The notes under the pieces are model-generated. The model searched no databases, was not told the origin of the DNA, and was given only the letters and a program-made list of their open reading frames with translations. Shown in pieces: positions 41,817-49,873 of a stretch of DNA of 64,000 bases (position 1 is its first letter; the number at the start of each line of letters is the position of its first letter). The position numbers were made by a program, and so were the translations under genes. The stretch covers positions 2,108,001 through 2,172,000 of the forward strand of contig JBBCGH010000001.1 in assembly GCA_037200445.1 (NCBI GenBank). Reading direction: 5' to 3'. The stretch is from Alphaproteobacteria bacterium. Its GTDB lineage: Bacteria > Pseudomonadota > Alphaproteobacteria > Rhizobiales > Xanthobacteraceae.

Positions 41817-43604
41817 ATGCGACGTCGATTGAGAAGTGTCCTGGCTCGATTTCGCAGTCGTGGAGTCGAAGACGGAGACTTCCCGGCGGCTGTGGAACGG
41901 GAGCTTCTAGACCAGGAAGAGGCGCTGCGCGACCAGCTCGACAAAGAGTACTACCTCGAAGCTTATCCGGACGTCCGGCAAAGTGGGGTGGACCCGGTCG
42001 GTCATTATGTACGCCACGGATGGCGCGAAGGCCGCAATCCGACAGCCGATTTTAATACGCTGAAATATCTCGCCCTTAATGAAGACATTCTGCAGGCGGG
42101 AATAAATCCGTTCTACCATTATGTCGTTCACGGGCGCGATGAAGGGAGGCCCGGTGGGGAAGCTTCTCGCGCCCACGTGGCCGACGAAGGTGGTCCAGTC
42201 AATGCGGCTGAGCTTGAGTTGCTCAAGCAGGAATCGGTTGTGCGCGCCGAGTTCGACCGAGAGTATTATCTGGCGACAAATCCAGACGTTCGACAAAGCG
42301 GAATGGACCCGGTCCGTCATTATGTAGAGCAGGGATGGCGTGAGGGTCGCAACCCGACGCCTGATTTCAGTACGGTCATGTACCTTTGCTTCAACGAGGA
42401 TGTTCTGCGGGCCAATATAAATCCTTTTTATCACTACATTGTCGACGGGAGGGCGAACGGTCGGCCCGGGGCGCAAATCAAGAATCTGCGAAATGACTAT
42501 TTGTGGTCGCGCGCGCCGCACAGAATGCAGGACATCACCTTTCCGCGGCGTATCCAGAATGCCGCAGCGCTGTTCGTCATCATCGTACCCGAACACAATA
42601 CCATGAGTGGGGGTATTTACTCGTTTTTTTCCATTGCCAAGGCGGTCTATGACCTGCGGCACAAGCACTCGTACGAAGTGGTGCTGATGACCCGGCCAAA
42701 TAAGTACGATCTGACCTATTTGCGCCAGAATAATTTCCGGAATTACGAAGACGTATTTCGCTTTGAGCAGATTACGCGATGCGGGGCAGCCAAAGAGATT
42801 TATCTCAATATACCAGAGTATGCGGCGCCAGATTTCATAGCCAGTATGACCGCGGAGCAGCGCGAGTATCTTCGTTCGCGCGATCGCGTGTATGTAAATA
42901 TTCTGAATCAGAACGTCGAACTCATGCCGGACAGGGAGAGACTGGAGGACCTGCGTGGCTTCGCGGTTGAGCTGACGCAGTCGGTTGCCCATCACGCCTA
43001 TTTTAGTCAAGCTCATGCGGACCGTTACCACCTGCGCACTCTGCTGCTTCCCGCGTACACCGATTTAAGTGGTTATAAAAAAATCGGCCGTAGAGAGAAG
43101 GAGAAGTTGATAATTTATTCTCCGGATGAAATCTGGCCACACCGTGAGCCGGTTCTAAATAACTTGAGAGAGTATTTGCCGGATTATAAAATGATGGAAA
43201 TCCGCGATATCACTTTTGATGAATTTATGAGCCTTGCTACACGTTGCATGTTTTCGATCACGTTTGGAGAGGGCTTTGACGGTTATCTGTCGCAGCCTAT
43301 CCACCAAGGTGGCATGGGCTTCGCAGTTTATCGTGAGGAGTATTTTCCGTCCAGGTCGATCCGCGATTTGCCGAATATTTTCAGTAGCGGACAGGATATG
43401 ATCGAAAACATAGTAGCCAGAATACGTGCATTTGAGAGCGACGACGCTCTATACCGGAATACAAACAAGGCGATGATGAACATTTATGAGAATCTTTATT
43501 CCAAAGACGATTACGTGAGAAAGATCCTCAAGCTGGTCAAGAGGGAGTTCGAGCTTGCTCCTCGCGGCATCATAGAGAGCGACAAGGTTATTCGGCTTGG
43601 TTGA
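41817..43604 (+). CDS. Glycosyltransferase-like protein with two duplicated repeat modules
   Basis: 595 residues. Residues about 42-113 and 146-219 are two copies, 105 residues apart, of the module found before other GTs here ('EYYLEAYPDVRQSGVDPVGH' and 'EYYLATNPDVRQSGMDPVRH', each followed by a second half-unit ending Gly-Arg-x-x-Gly-Arg-Pro-Gly). Residues about 235-590 are not assigned to a CAZy family by eye. They contain 'HNTMSGGIYSFFSIAKAVYD', like a GT-B N-lobe, and 'SITFGEGFDGYLSQPIHQGG', like the donor-binding Glu region, so a GT-B transferase is likely. The 3' half is distinctly A/T-rich compared with neighbours, a sign of recent acquisition. The ATG lacks a good ribosome site. Confidence 0.72.
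   Translation: MRRRLRSVLARFRSRGVEDGDFPAAVERELLDQEEALRDQLDKEYYLEAYPDVRQSGVDPVGHYVRHGWREGRNPTADFNTLKYLALNEDILQAGINPFYHYVVHGRDEGRPGGEASRAHVADEGGPVNAAELELLKQESVVRAEFDREYYLATNPDVRQSGMDPVRHYVEQGWREGRNPTPDFSTVMYLCFNEDVLRANINPFYHYIVDGRANGRPGAQIKNLRNDYLWSRAPHRMQDITFPRRIQNAAALFVIIVPEHNTMSGGIYSFFSIAKAVYDLRHKHSYEVVLMTRPNKYDLTYLRQNNFRNYEDVFRFEQITRCGAAKEIYLNIPEYAAPDFIASMTAEQREYLRSRDRVYVNILNQNVELMPDRERLEDLRGFAVELTQSVAHHAYFSQAHADRYHLRTLLLPAYTDLSGYKKIGRREKEKLIIYSPDEIWPHREPVLNNLREYLPDYKMMEIRDITFDEFMSLATRCMFSITFGEGFDGYLSQPIHQGGMGFAVYREEYFPSRSIRDLPNIFSSGQDMIENIVARIRAFESDDALYRNTNKAMMNIYENLYSKDDYVRKILKLVKREFELAPRGIIESDKVIRLG
41934..42475 (+). repeat. 315-bp direct duplication of the repeat module
   Basis: Two in-frame copies (about 41934-42160 and 42249-42475), offset 315 bp, encode closely similar segments and share many identical DNA stretches, such as the region coding Gly-Trp-Arg-Glu-Gly-Arg-Asn-Pro-Thr. 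This indicates a recent internal duplication. Confidence 0.7.
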
Positions 43605-43778
43605 CTGGGCAACTAACCGGCCGGCTCTTGTGAATGTCTGGGTGGAGGCCCGGTTCGCGGCAGCGTAAGGCTGCGCTGGATCAGCCCCGACGGACAAGGG
43701 GCCCGTACCTCGCCTTGCGCTTGGTGTTGTCCCGCTCATACTGGCTTTCCTTCGGCGGTGAATGAGGAGGAACTCGGC

Positions 43779-44840
43779 TTGAGCGATGCAGGCGATCCGA
43801 TCTTGGTGACGGGAGCCGCCGGATTCATCGGTTCGCACGTGGCGCATCGCCTGCTCCGGCACGGCCGACGCGTCGTTGGGGCGGACAATCTGAGCAGCTA
43901 CTACGATCCTGCCCTGAAGCGTGCGCGGCTCGAGCGGCTCAGGCAGTTCACGAATTTTCACTTCGAGCAAATCGATCTCGCGGACCGGCCGCGTACCGGG
44001 GATCTGTTCTCAGCGAACAAGTTTCCGCTGGTGGTGCACTTTGCTGCCCAACCTGGCGTGCGATATTCCCTTGTCAATCCGCACACCTATGTGGAAGCAA
44101 ATATCGATGGTTTCCTCAATGTGCTGGAAGGCTGCCGCCACAACCGCTGCCAGCACCTTCTCTATGCGTCGTCTTCCTCCGTCTATGGCGGCAACAATGC
44201 ACCGTTCCGCCTGGCTCAGAATGTCGATCATCCGCTCAATCTCTACGGCGCGACCAAGAAAGCCAATGAGCTGATGGCTCACGCCTATGCCCACCTGTTC
44301 GGGTTGCCCACGACGGGGCTTCGCTTCTTCACCGTATACGGCCCGTGGGGGCGGCCGGACATGGCGCTGTGGCTGTTCACGCAAGCGATCCTGGAAGGCA
44401 CGCCGGTTCGGCTCTTCGACAACGGCAACTTGCGACGCGATTTCACCTTTATCGATGATGTCACCGAAGCTGTCGTGAGGCTGATCGACCGTCCGGCCGC
44501 TCCCGACCCGGATTGGTCGGCCGCTGCACCCAACCCGGCAATGAGCTTCGCGCCCTGGCGCGTTTACAACATCGGCAACTCCATGCCGGTTGCCGTGAAC
44601 GAACTGGTACGGCTAATCGAGCAGGCGACCGGGCGCGTCGCGGTCCGAGAAGTACTTCCCGGCCAGCCGGGCGACATGCTGGAGACCTGCGCCGACGTTG
44701 CCGATCTGGAAGCGGCTGTGGGATACCGCCCGGCGACCCCGCTTGCCGATGGGGTAGGGCGCTTCGTCGACTGGTATCGGGGCTATGTTGCCAATCAGCA
44801 ACCCCAGCGCTCGGGAAAACCGCCGAGTGCCGCGAATTGA
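43779..44840 (+). CDS. UDP-glucuronate 4-epimerase-like NAD-dependent epimerase
   Basis: 353 residues from TTG 43779, chosen because GAGGAGG lies 8 bases upstream. A GTG at 43758 in the same frame would begin before that site. It is an extended SDR with 'ILVTGAAGFIGSHVAHRLLR' at the N-terminus, catalytic 'YASSSSVYGGN' and 'NLYGATKKANELMAHAY', and 'GLRFFTVYGPWGRPDMALWL', the signature of the UDP-GlcA 4-epimerase (CapI/LspL) branch. It would interconvert UDP-glucuronate and UDP-galacturonate, with UDP-GlcA coming from the Ugd gene at 49.9-51.2 kb. Both give the polymer negative charge. It is followed by 178 bases containing a CGTGATT/AATCACG stem-loop. Confidence 0.85.
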   Translation: MSDAGDPILVTGAAGFIGSHVAHRLLRHGRRVVGADNLSSYYDPALKRARLERLRQFTNFHFEQIDLADRPRTGDLFSANKFPLVVHFAAQPGVRYSLVNPHTYVEANIDGFLNVLEGCRHNRCQHLLYASSSSVYGGNNAPFRLAQNVDHPLNLYGATKKANELMAHAYAHLFGLPTTGLRFFTVYGPWGRPDMALWLFTQAILEGTPVRLFDNGNLRRDFTFIDDVTEAVVRLIDRPAAPDPDWSAAAPNPAMSFAPWRVYNIGNSMPVAVNELVRLIEQATGRVAVREVLPGQPGDMLETCADVADLEAAVGYRPATPLADGVGRFVDWYRGYVANQQPQRSGKPPSAAN

Positions 44841-44896
44841 CTAAGCGATTGATTTTGCAGGCGCCAAGTCGGCTGCGGTTCGCCTCATTGCCGTAA

Positions 44897-44920
44897 CGTG
44901 ATTCACTGCCTGCAATCACG
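44897..44920. promoter_or_regulatory. Inverted repeat between the epimerase and the APS-kinase fusion
   Basis: CGTGATT and AATCACG form a perfect 7-bp stem with a 10-base loop, without a T-tract. It could be an operator or a processing hairpin, and lies about 100 bases upstream of the ATG at 45019. Confidence 0.25.
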
Positions 44921-45018
44921 CTTCAACCAGAAGGACGTGTTGCGGTGCTTGGCGACTGAGCGTTCCTGAGGCAATAAACACCGTGAGACGTCGCTGAGTC
45001 TCAAGGGGAACCAGGGCG

Positions 45019-46293
45019 ATGGCCGAACAAGCGCTGGGCGCGGAGAATTTCCAAAAGTTCGACAGCAGCAGACAGACACCGCAGGGACTATTCGTCCGAT
45101 ACGGGGCTGCCATTCTCTTGCTTGCGTCGGCCTCGTTGGTGACGTTCGCACTCGCCAATCTTGGAACGCACACAGCGCAGTTGTTCGTGTTCATCCTCGC
45201 AGTCGCGGTCGCGGCTCGTTTCGGCGGGTTTGGCCCCGGGATCATGGCTGCCGTCGCCGCGGTGCTCGTCGCTGATTTCTTCTTCATCCCGCCGGTCCAT
45301 CAATTTCTCCCGTCGCGGGAGACTTTTCCGCAGTTCGCTGCATTTGTAGCCTGCGTGTTCGCGGGCGTTGTCCTGGCCTTTCCGCGCCGCCGGGCGGATG
45401 ATTCGTCGGCGAGACGAGGAGGCGTTCGGCCAGCGCCACCGCAGTCTCAGGTCGAGCCGATCCAGAGCGCGGAGATTCGCCGGCGTGCTGAACTTACGGC
45501 GGCCGGCGATGTGCTGGCTTCGGTCCAGCAGAAGAAAATCCTCATCATGGGCCTGCCGGGCGCCGGCAAGACCACGCTCGCCAATGCACTCGTTCCCCGG
45601 CTCAATGCGGTCCATCTCAATGGAGATGAGATCCGCGCCAACATCGACAAGGAGCTTGGTTTCTCGCACGAGGACAGACTCGAGCACGCGCGACGCATGG
45701 GCTGGTTGAGCGATCGCATCGTGGCGACCGGCACCTACGCCGTCGCGGACTTCATTTGTCCGACGGAGCAAACACGCGCCGCCTATGGCGATGCATTTGT
45801 GGTTTGGGTCGACCGCATCCAGAGCGGCCGGTTCGAGGACACGAATGCGATGTTCGAGCCGCCGACCCGGTGCGACGTGCGGGTGAGTGCCGAAGGCCCG
45901 CCTGAATACTGGGCCGAGCAGATTTGTGAGAAGCTGGTCCCGACTTTCGACCCGAAGGCACCGACGGCGTTGTTCGTCGGGCGCTATCAGCCATTCCACG
46001 ACGGCCACAAGGCCCTGATCGAGGAAGGGCTGCGCAGGGTCGGGCAGGTGTGCATCGCGGTGCGCGAGACGCATGGCACCGATGAGAAGAACCCCTTCGA
46101 CTTCCACACCGTGAAGCAACGCATCGAAGTGGCGATGGCACCGTATCGCGGGCGCGTATTGATTGTCCGCCTCCCGAACGTCACGAACGTCTATTACGGC
46201 CGTGATGTCGGTTACAAAATCGAGCGGCTGGTGCTCGACGAAGGGACCGAGCAGATTTCAGCGACAAGTATCCGCAAGCTCATGAACGGATGA
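45019..46293 (+). CDS. Membrane DUF4118 - APS-kinase-like - HxGH nucleotidyltransferase fusion
   Basis: 424 residues with three parts. Residues about 25-122 hold four hydrophobic helices, with 'GFGPGIMAAVAAVLVADFFF' as in the DUF4118 membrane domain of KdpD-type sensors. Residues about 170-308 form a P-loop kinase of the APS-kinase type ('ILIMGLPGAGKTTLANALVP', 'HLNGDEIRANIDKELGFSHE', then Asp-Arg). Residues about 315-420 form a nucleotidyltransferase with 'ALFVGRYQPFHDGHKALIEE' (His-Asp-Gly-His) and the terminal 'ISATSIRK', typical of NMN-adenylyltransferase-like enzymes. AAGGGGA precedes the ATG. It could make PAPS or another activated group at the membrane, but the substrate of each domain is unproven. 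It leads the cassette with SxtJ, DUF5989 and carbamoyltransferase. Confidence 0.82.
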   Translation: MAEQALGAENFQKFDSSRQTPQGLFVRYGAAILLLASASLVTFALANLGTHTAQLFVFILAVAVAARFGGFGPGIMAAVAAVLVADFFFIPPVHQFLPSRETFPQFAAFVACVFAGVVLAFPRRRADDSSARRGGVRPAPPQSQVEPIQSAEIRRRAELTAAGDVLASVQQKKILIMGLPGAGKTTLANALVPRLNAVHLNGDEIRANIDKELGFSHEDRLEHARRMGWLSDRIVATGTYAVADFICPTEQTRAAYGDAFVVWVDRIQSGRFEDTNAMFEPPTRCDVRVSAEGPPEYWAEQICEKLVPTFDPKAPTALFVGRYQPFHDGHKALIEEGLRRVGQVCIAVRETHGTDEKNPFDFHTVKQRIEVAMAPYRGRVLIVRLPNVTNVYYGRDVGYKIERLVLDEGTEQISATSIRKLMNG

Positions 46294-46467
46294 GCACGCG
46301 GTACCGCACCTTGGCTCCCTAGGCCCTCCGCGCGAACTGGTTCCATCGTTGCGCTGCGACTGCCGCCGATTTGCGCGCGGGCAGCGGCCAAGCTAAAACC
46401 GGTGTCCGGCGGGGCCTCGTGGGCCAAGCAACTGGAATCGTTGGATAAAAGGGGAAGATAATCGGCG

Positions 46468-46902
46468 ATGGCGCAGGGCCTCCACGAGGAGTTTTCGCGC
46501 GAGCACGCGGTCGAAGCGGCCTCCAACAAGCGCTTCGGCCTGGTGGTTGGCGGCATCGCGCTGCTGTTCGGCTGCGTGCGTGCCTGGTGGCACAGCGAGG
46601 TCGGTTTGCTGAGCGGCGTTTTGATCGCCGTCGGGGGCGTGCTGATCGCGGCTGCGCTGATCAAACCCGACATCCTCGAGGTCGCCAATCGCGGCTGGAT
46701 GAAGCTTGGTCTGCTGTTGCACAAGGTCACCAATCCGATTTTCCTCGGAGGGATGTATGCGGTCGCGATCGTGCCGACCGGCCTCATGATGCGCGCGTTC
46801 GGCGTCGATCCCATGGGACGGCGGCGGCCGCGCGGCGACACCTACTGGATCGCACGCGACAAAGGCGGCTCGACCGCCCAGTCGCTGGAGAAGCCTTTCT
46901 GA
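46468..46902 (+). CDS. SxtJ family membrane protein
   Basis: 144 residues. Two or three hydrophobic helices ('FGLVVGGIALLFGCVRAWW', 'VLIAVGGVLIAAALIKPDIL', 'IFLGGMYAVAIVPTGLMMRA') are followed by the conserved tail 'DPMGRRRPRGDTYWIARDKG'. SxtJ-type proteins, named from the saxitoxin cluster, are commonly found with a DUF5989 miniprotein and a carbamoyltransferase, exactly as here. The spacing is tight: the next ATG lies 4 bases after this stop. It is probably an inner-membrane partner of the carbamoyltransferase; no enzymatic motif is visible. A ribosome site AAGGGGA lies about 11 bases upstream of the ATG. Confidence 0.85.
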   Translation: MAQGLHEEFSREHAVEAASNKRFGLVVGGIALLFGCVRAWWHSEVGLLSGVLIAVGGVLIAAALIKPDILEVANRGWMKLGLLLHKVTNPIFLGGMYAVAIVPTGLMMRAFGVDPMGRRRPRGDTYWIARDKGGSTAQSLEKPF

Positions 46903-46906
46903 GGGG

Positions 46907-47059
46907 ATGATGTCGTTTCTCAAAGACATGGCCGCGTTCATGATGGCGCGGAAGAAGTTTTGGCTGGTGCCGGTGCTGGTGCTGATGACCATTTTCGGCG
47001 GCTTGATCGTCCTGACCAAAGGCTCGGTCGTGGCGCCGTTCATCTACACTCTATTTTGA
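46907..47059 (+). CDS. DUF5989 family membrane miniprotein
   Basis: 50 residues from ATG 46907, or 49 from the adjacent ATG 46910, which sits better relative to GAGGGG at 46901-46906. The sequence is basic at first ('FLKDMAAFMMARKKFWL'), then one membrane helix ('LVPVLVLMTIFGGLIVL') ending in Thr-Lys-Gly-Ser-x-x-Ala-Pro-Phe-Ile-Tyr-Thr-Leu-Phe. This is the DUF5989 pattern, the usual companion between SxtJ and carbamoyltransferase genes. The stop TGA shares its A with the carbamoyltransferase ATG (TGATG), so the three genes are translationally coupled. Confidence 0.85.
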   Translation: MMSFLKDMAAFMMARKKFWLVPVLVLMTIFGGLIVLTKGSVVAPFIYTLF

Positions 47060-48893
47060 TGACCATCGCGCTCGGAATCTCGGCGTTCTATCACGACAGC
47101 GCGGCGGCGCTCGTGCGCGACGGCGAAATCGTCGCGGCCGCGCAGGAAGAGCGTTTCACGCGCAAGAAGCATGACGCGAATTTTCCCGTGAACGCGCTGC
47201 GCTACTGCGTGCAGGAGGCGGGCATTGCGTGGAGCGACATCGACTTCGTCACCTTCTACGAAAAGCCGTTCCTGAAGTTCGAGCGCTTGCTCGAAACCTA
47301 TCTGGCTTTTGCGCCGAAGGGCTTCGGCTCATTTCGCATGGCGATGCCGCTGTGGCTGAAGGAAAAATTGTTCCAGAAGTCGCTGCTGATCGATTTGTTG
47401 CATGCCGAAGCCCCTGACGTCGACTGGGACAAGAAGCTGCGCTTCACCGAGCATCACGAAAGCCACGCGGCGAGCGCGTTCTATCCGTCTCCGTTCGGCG
47501 AGGCCGCGATCCTCACCATGGACGGCGTCGGCGAATGGGCGACCACCACGATGGGCGTCGGCTTGGGCAATCAGCTCTCGCTCAACGAGGAGATTCACTT
47601 CCCGCACTCGCTCGGCCTCCTGTATTCGGCGTTCACCTACTACACGGGGTTCAAGGTGAACTCCGGCGAGTACAAGGTGATGGGGCTCGCGCCTTATGGC
47701 GAGCCGAAATACGCGCAGGCGGTCCTCGACAATCTGATCGACGTGCAGGCGGACGGCTCGTTCCGCATGAACATGGACTACTTCGACTACTGCACCGGCC
47801 TGCGCATGACCAACGGCAAGTTCGACGCGCTTTTCGGCGGGCCGCCGCGCAAGCCGGAGGAGTTGCTCACCCAGCGTGAGATGGATTTGGCTGCATCGAT
47901 CCAGGCGGTGACCGAGGAGATCGTGCTGCGGCTGACGCGCGCGCTTGCGACCAAAACGGGGCAGAAGAATCTCTGCCTTGCCGGCGGGGTCGCGCTCAAC
48001 TGCGTCGCCAACGGCAAGGTGCTGCGCGACGGCAAGTTCGCTTCGGTCTGGATCCAGCCCGCGGCGGGCGATGCAGGCGGCGCCGTCGGTGCTGCGCTCG
48101 CAACCTATTATCTCGCGACAGGCGCGGCGCGTCCCAACGGCGCGAAAGATACGATGCGCGGCTCATACCTCGGGCCGGAATATCGTGATGAGGATATCGC
48201 GGCGCGGCTCGGATCGGCCGGTGCCCGGTTCGTTGTTCTCCCCGAGGATCGGCTCATACAAGAGAGCTCGCGGGCCCTGGCGGCGGGCGAGGCGGTGGGC
48301 TGGTTCCAGGGCCGCATGGAATTCGGCCCGCGCGCGCTCGGCGCTCGCTCGATCCTCGGCGATCCTCGCTCGCCGACGATGCAGAAATTGCTGAACCTCA
48401 AGGTGAAGTATCGCGAATCCTTCCGCCCCTTCGCCCCGGCCGTGCTGCGCGAGCACGTCGCCGACTGGTTCGAGCTCGACTGCGACAGCCCGTACATGCT
48501 GCTCGTTGCGGGTGTCCGGCCCGAGCGGCGCCGGGCAATGACCCAAGATGAGAAGAAGCTCTGGGGCATCGACCAGCTCAACGTCGTGCGTTCGGATATC
48601 CCGGCGGTGACGCATGTCGATTATTCGGCGCGCGTTCAGACCGTGCACGCCGAGACGAATGCGCGCTTCCACGAGCTTCTCGGCGCGTTCAACAAGCTCA
48701 CTGGTTGCCCGGTGCTGGTCAACACAAGCTTCAACGTGCGCGGCGAACCGATTGTCTGCACGCCGGAAGATGCGTTCCGCTGCTTCATGGGGACCGACAT
48801 CGAGGTGTTGGCGATCGGGAACTGCCTGCTTCGCAAAGGCGATCAGGACCCGAAACTCAAGGAAATTACGAGCAGAAGTTCGAGCTTGATTAG
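47059..48893 (+). CDS. Carbamoyltransferase (NodU/TobZ-like), C-terminus shifted by a 1-base deletion
   Basis: The start is ATG 47059 ('MTIALGISAFYHDSAAALVR'), overlapping the miniprotein stop. The N-terminal Kae1/YrdC-like domain has the metal-binding 'EHHESHAASAFYPSPFGEAA'. 'CLAGGVALNCVANGKVLRDG' and 'GRMEFGPRALGARSILGDPR' are family signatures. The enzyme makes carbamoyl-adenylate from carbamoyl-phosphate and ATP and transfers the carbamoyl group to a sugar hydroxyl. After 'GDQDPKLKE' the frame slips: GGAAATTAC lacks one A relative to the expected Glu-Asn-Tyr codons. The proper ending ('NYEQKFELD' then TAG at 48891-48893) sits in the next frame. As deposited the frame instead reads ~70 wrong residues to 49104, antisense to the GT2 gene. 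Corrected length is 611 residues. Confidence 0.88.
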
Positions 48894-48899
48894 ACGAGC

Positions 48900-49835
48900 T
48901 CAGAGGCGGGCTTCGCGAGCTCGCACGATGTTCGGCAAATCTTTCCAGAGCATGGCGAACGCGCGCAATGTCGCAGCAGCCGATCGAGGCGAGGCGGCAA
49001 GACGGACGAGCGGTTCGAGAAGCAGTGCGCTGAGAGTGACGGCCGACGCACCAAACACACCGAAATGCTTGCGGGCATACAGGATGCGGCTGCGCGCGAA
49101 GTAGAACATGCGTGTCGCGGTCGCCGCGTCGGTGGTTCCCTGGCCGCGGTGGAAGGCCTGCGCGGCAGCGAGGAAGACGCTGCTCCAGCCGCGCTTGCGC
49201 GCCCGCACCGCGAAATCCATGTCCTCGTAGTAGACGAAGAACCGCTCATCGAATCCGCCAAGCGCTTCGAACACGCTGCGGCGAACAAGGAAAAAGGCGC
49301 CCATGACCTGATCGACGGTGCGCGTATCGTCATGCGGCCATTCGGTCACGAAATGCGGCGGGAAGACCGAAGGCATGAGCCGGTCCAACCCGATGCTGTT
49401 GCCGGTCATTGACCAGGGGCTCGGCGCACGAGCGGTGTTGCGCGCGATGTTGCCCGCTGGGTCGAGCAACTGAATGCCGACGATGCCGACGGACGCATGC
49501 TCGGGAGCCTGCAAGTAGCGCGCAGGCCGCTCGAGGCTGCCCGACATGAGCCGCGTGTCGGGGTTAAGGAAGAGCAGAAAGTCCGTTTGTGCGCGCGCCG
49601 CGCCCTGATTGCAGCCTGCCGCGAACCCGCGGTTCTCGGCATTCCGGATGACCTCGAGCGGCGTAACGCAGGTGAGTTCATCCGCAGAGTGGTCGGTCGA
49701 CGCATTGTCGACGATGGTCACGGCCGCGAGAGTGACGTCGTCGCCGGAAACGGCCTCGAATGAGGCGAGGCACTCCTGCAGCTGCCGCCGGGAATTCCAG
49801 TTCACGATCACGACGTGGAGGGTGGGGCGGTCCAT
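48900..49835 (-). CDS. Glycosyltransferase family 2 (rhamnosyltransferase-like)
   Basis: 311 residues from ATG 49835 ('MDRPTLHVVIVNWNSRRQLQ'); the open frame above it overlaps the ugd tail and is not coding. The GT-A fold shows 'VTIVDNASTDHSADEL' (nucleotide-binding Asp), 'LLFLNPDTRLMSGSL' (DxD-like), 'GFDERFFVYYEDMDFAVRAR' (catalytic Glu-Asp) and a C-terminal amphipathic, membrane-edge region. This layout matches WbbL-type rhamnosyltransferases and fits the GDP- or dTDP-deoxyhexose theme, but the donor is unproven. It ends 7 bases past the convergent carbamoyltransferase stop at 48893 and lies just downstream of ugd. Confidence 0.85.
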   Translation of the reverse strand: MDRPTLHVVIVNWNSRRQLQECLASFEAVSGDDVTLAAVTIVDNASTDHSADELTCVTPLEVIRNAENRGFAAGCNQGAARAQTDFLLFLNPDTRLMSGSLERPARYLQAPEHASVGIVGIQLLDPAGNIARNTARAPSPWSMTGNSIGLDRLMPSVFPPHFVTEWPHDDTRTVDQVMGAFFLVRRSVFEALGGFDERFFVYYEDMDFAVRARKRGWSSVFLAAAQAFHRGQGTTDAATATRMFYFARSRILYARKHFGVFGASAVTLSALLLEPLVRLAASPRSAAATLRAFAMLWKDLPNIVRAREARL

Positions 49836-49873
49836 TGTCCGAAAAGGCGTATTGCTCGCGAGAGGACTTCCGC

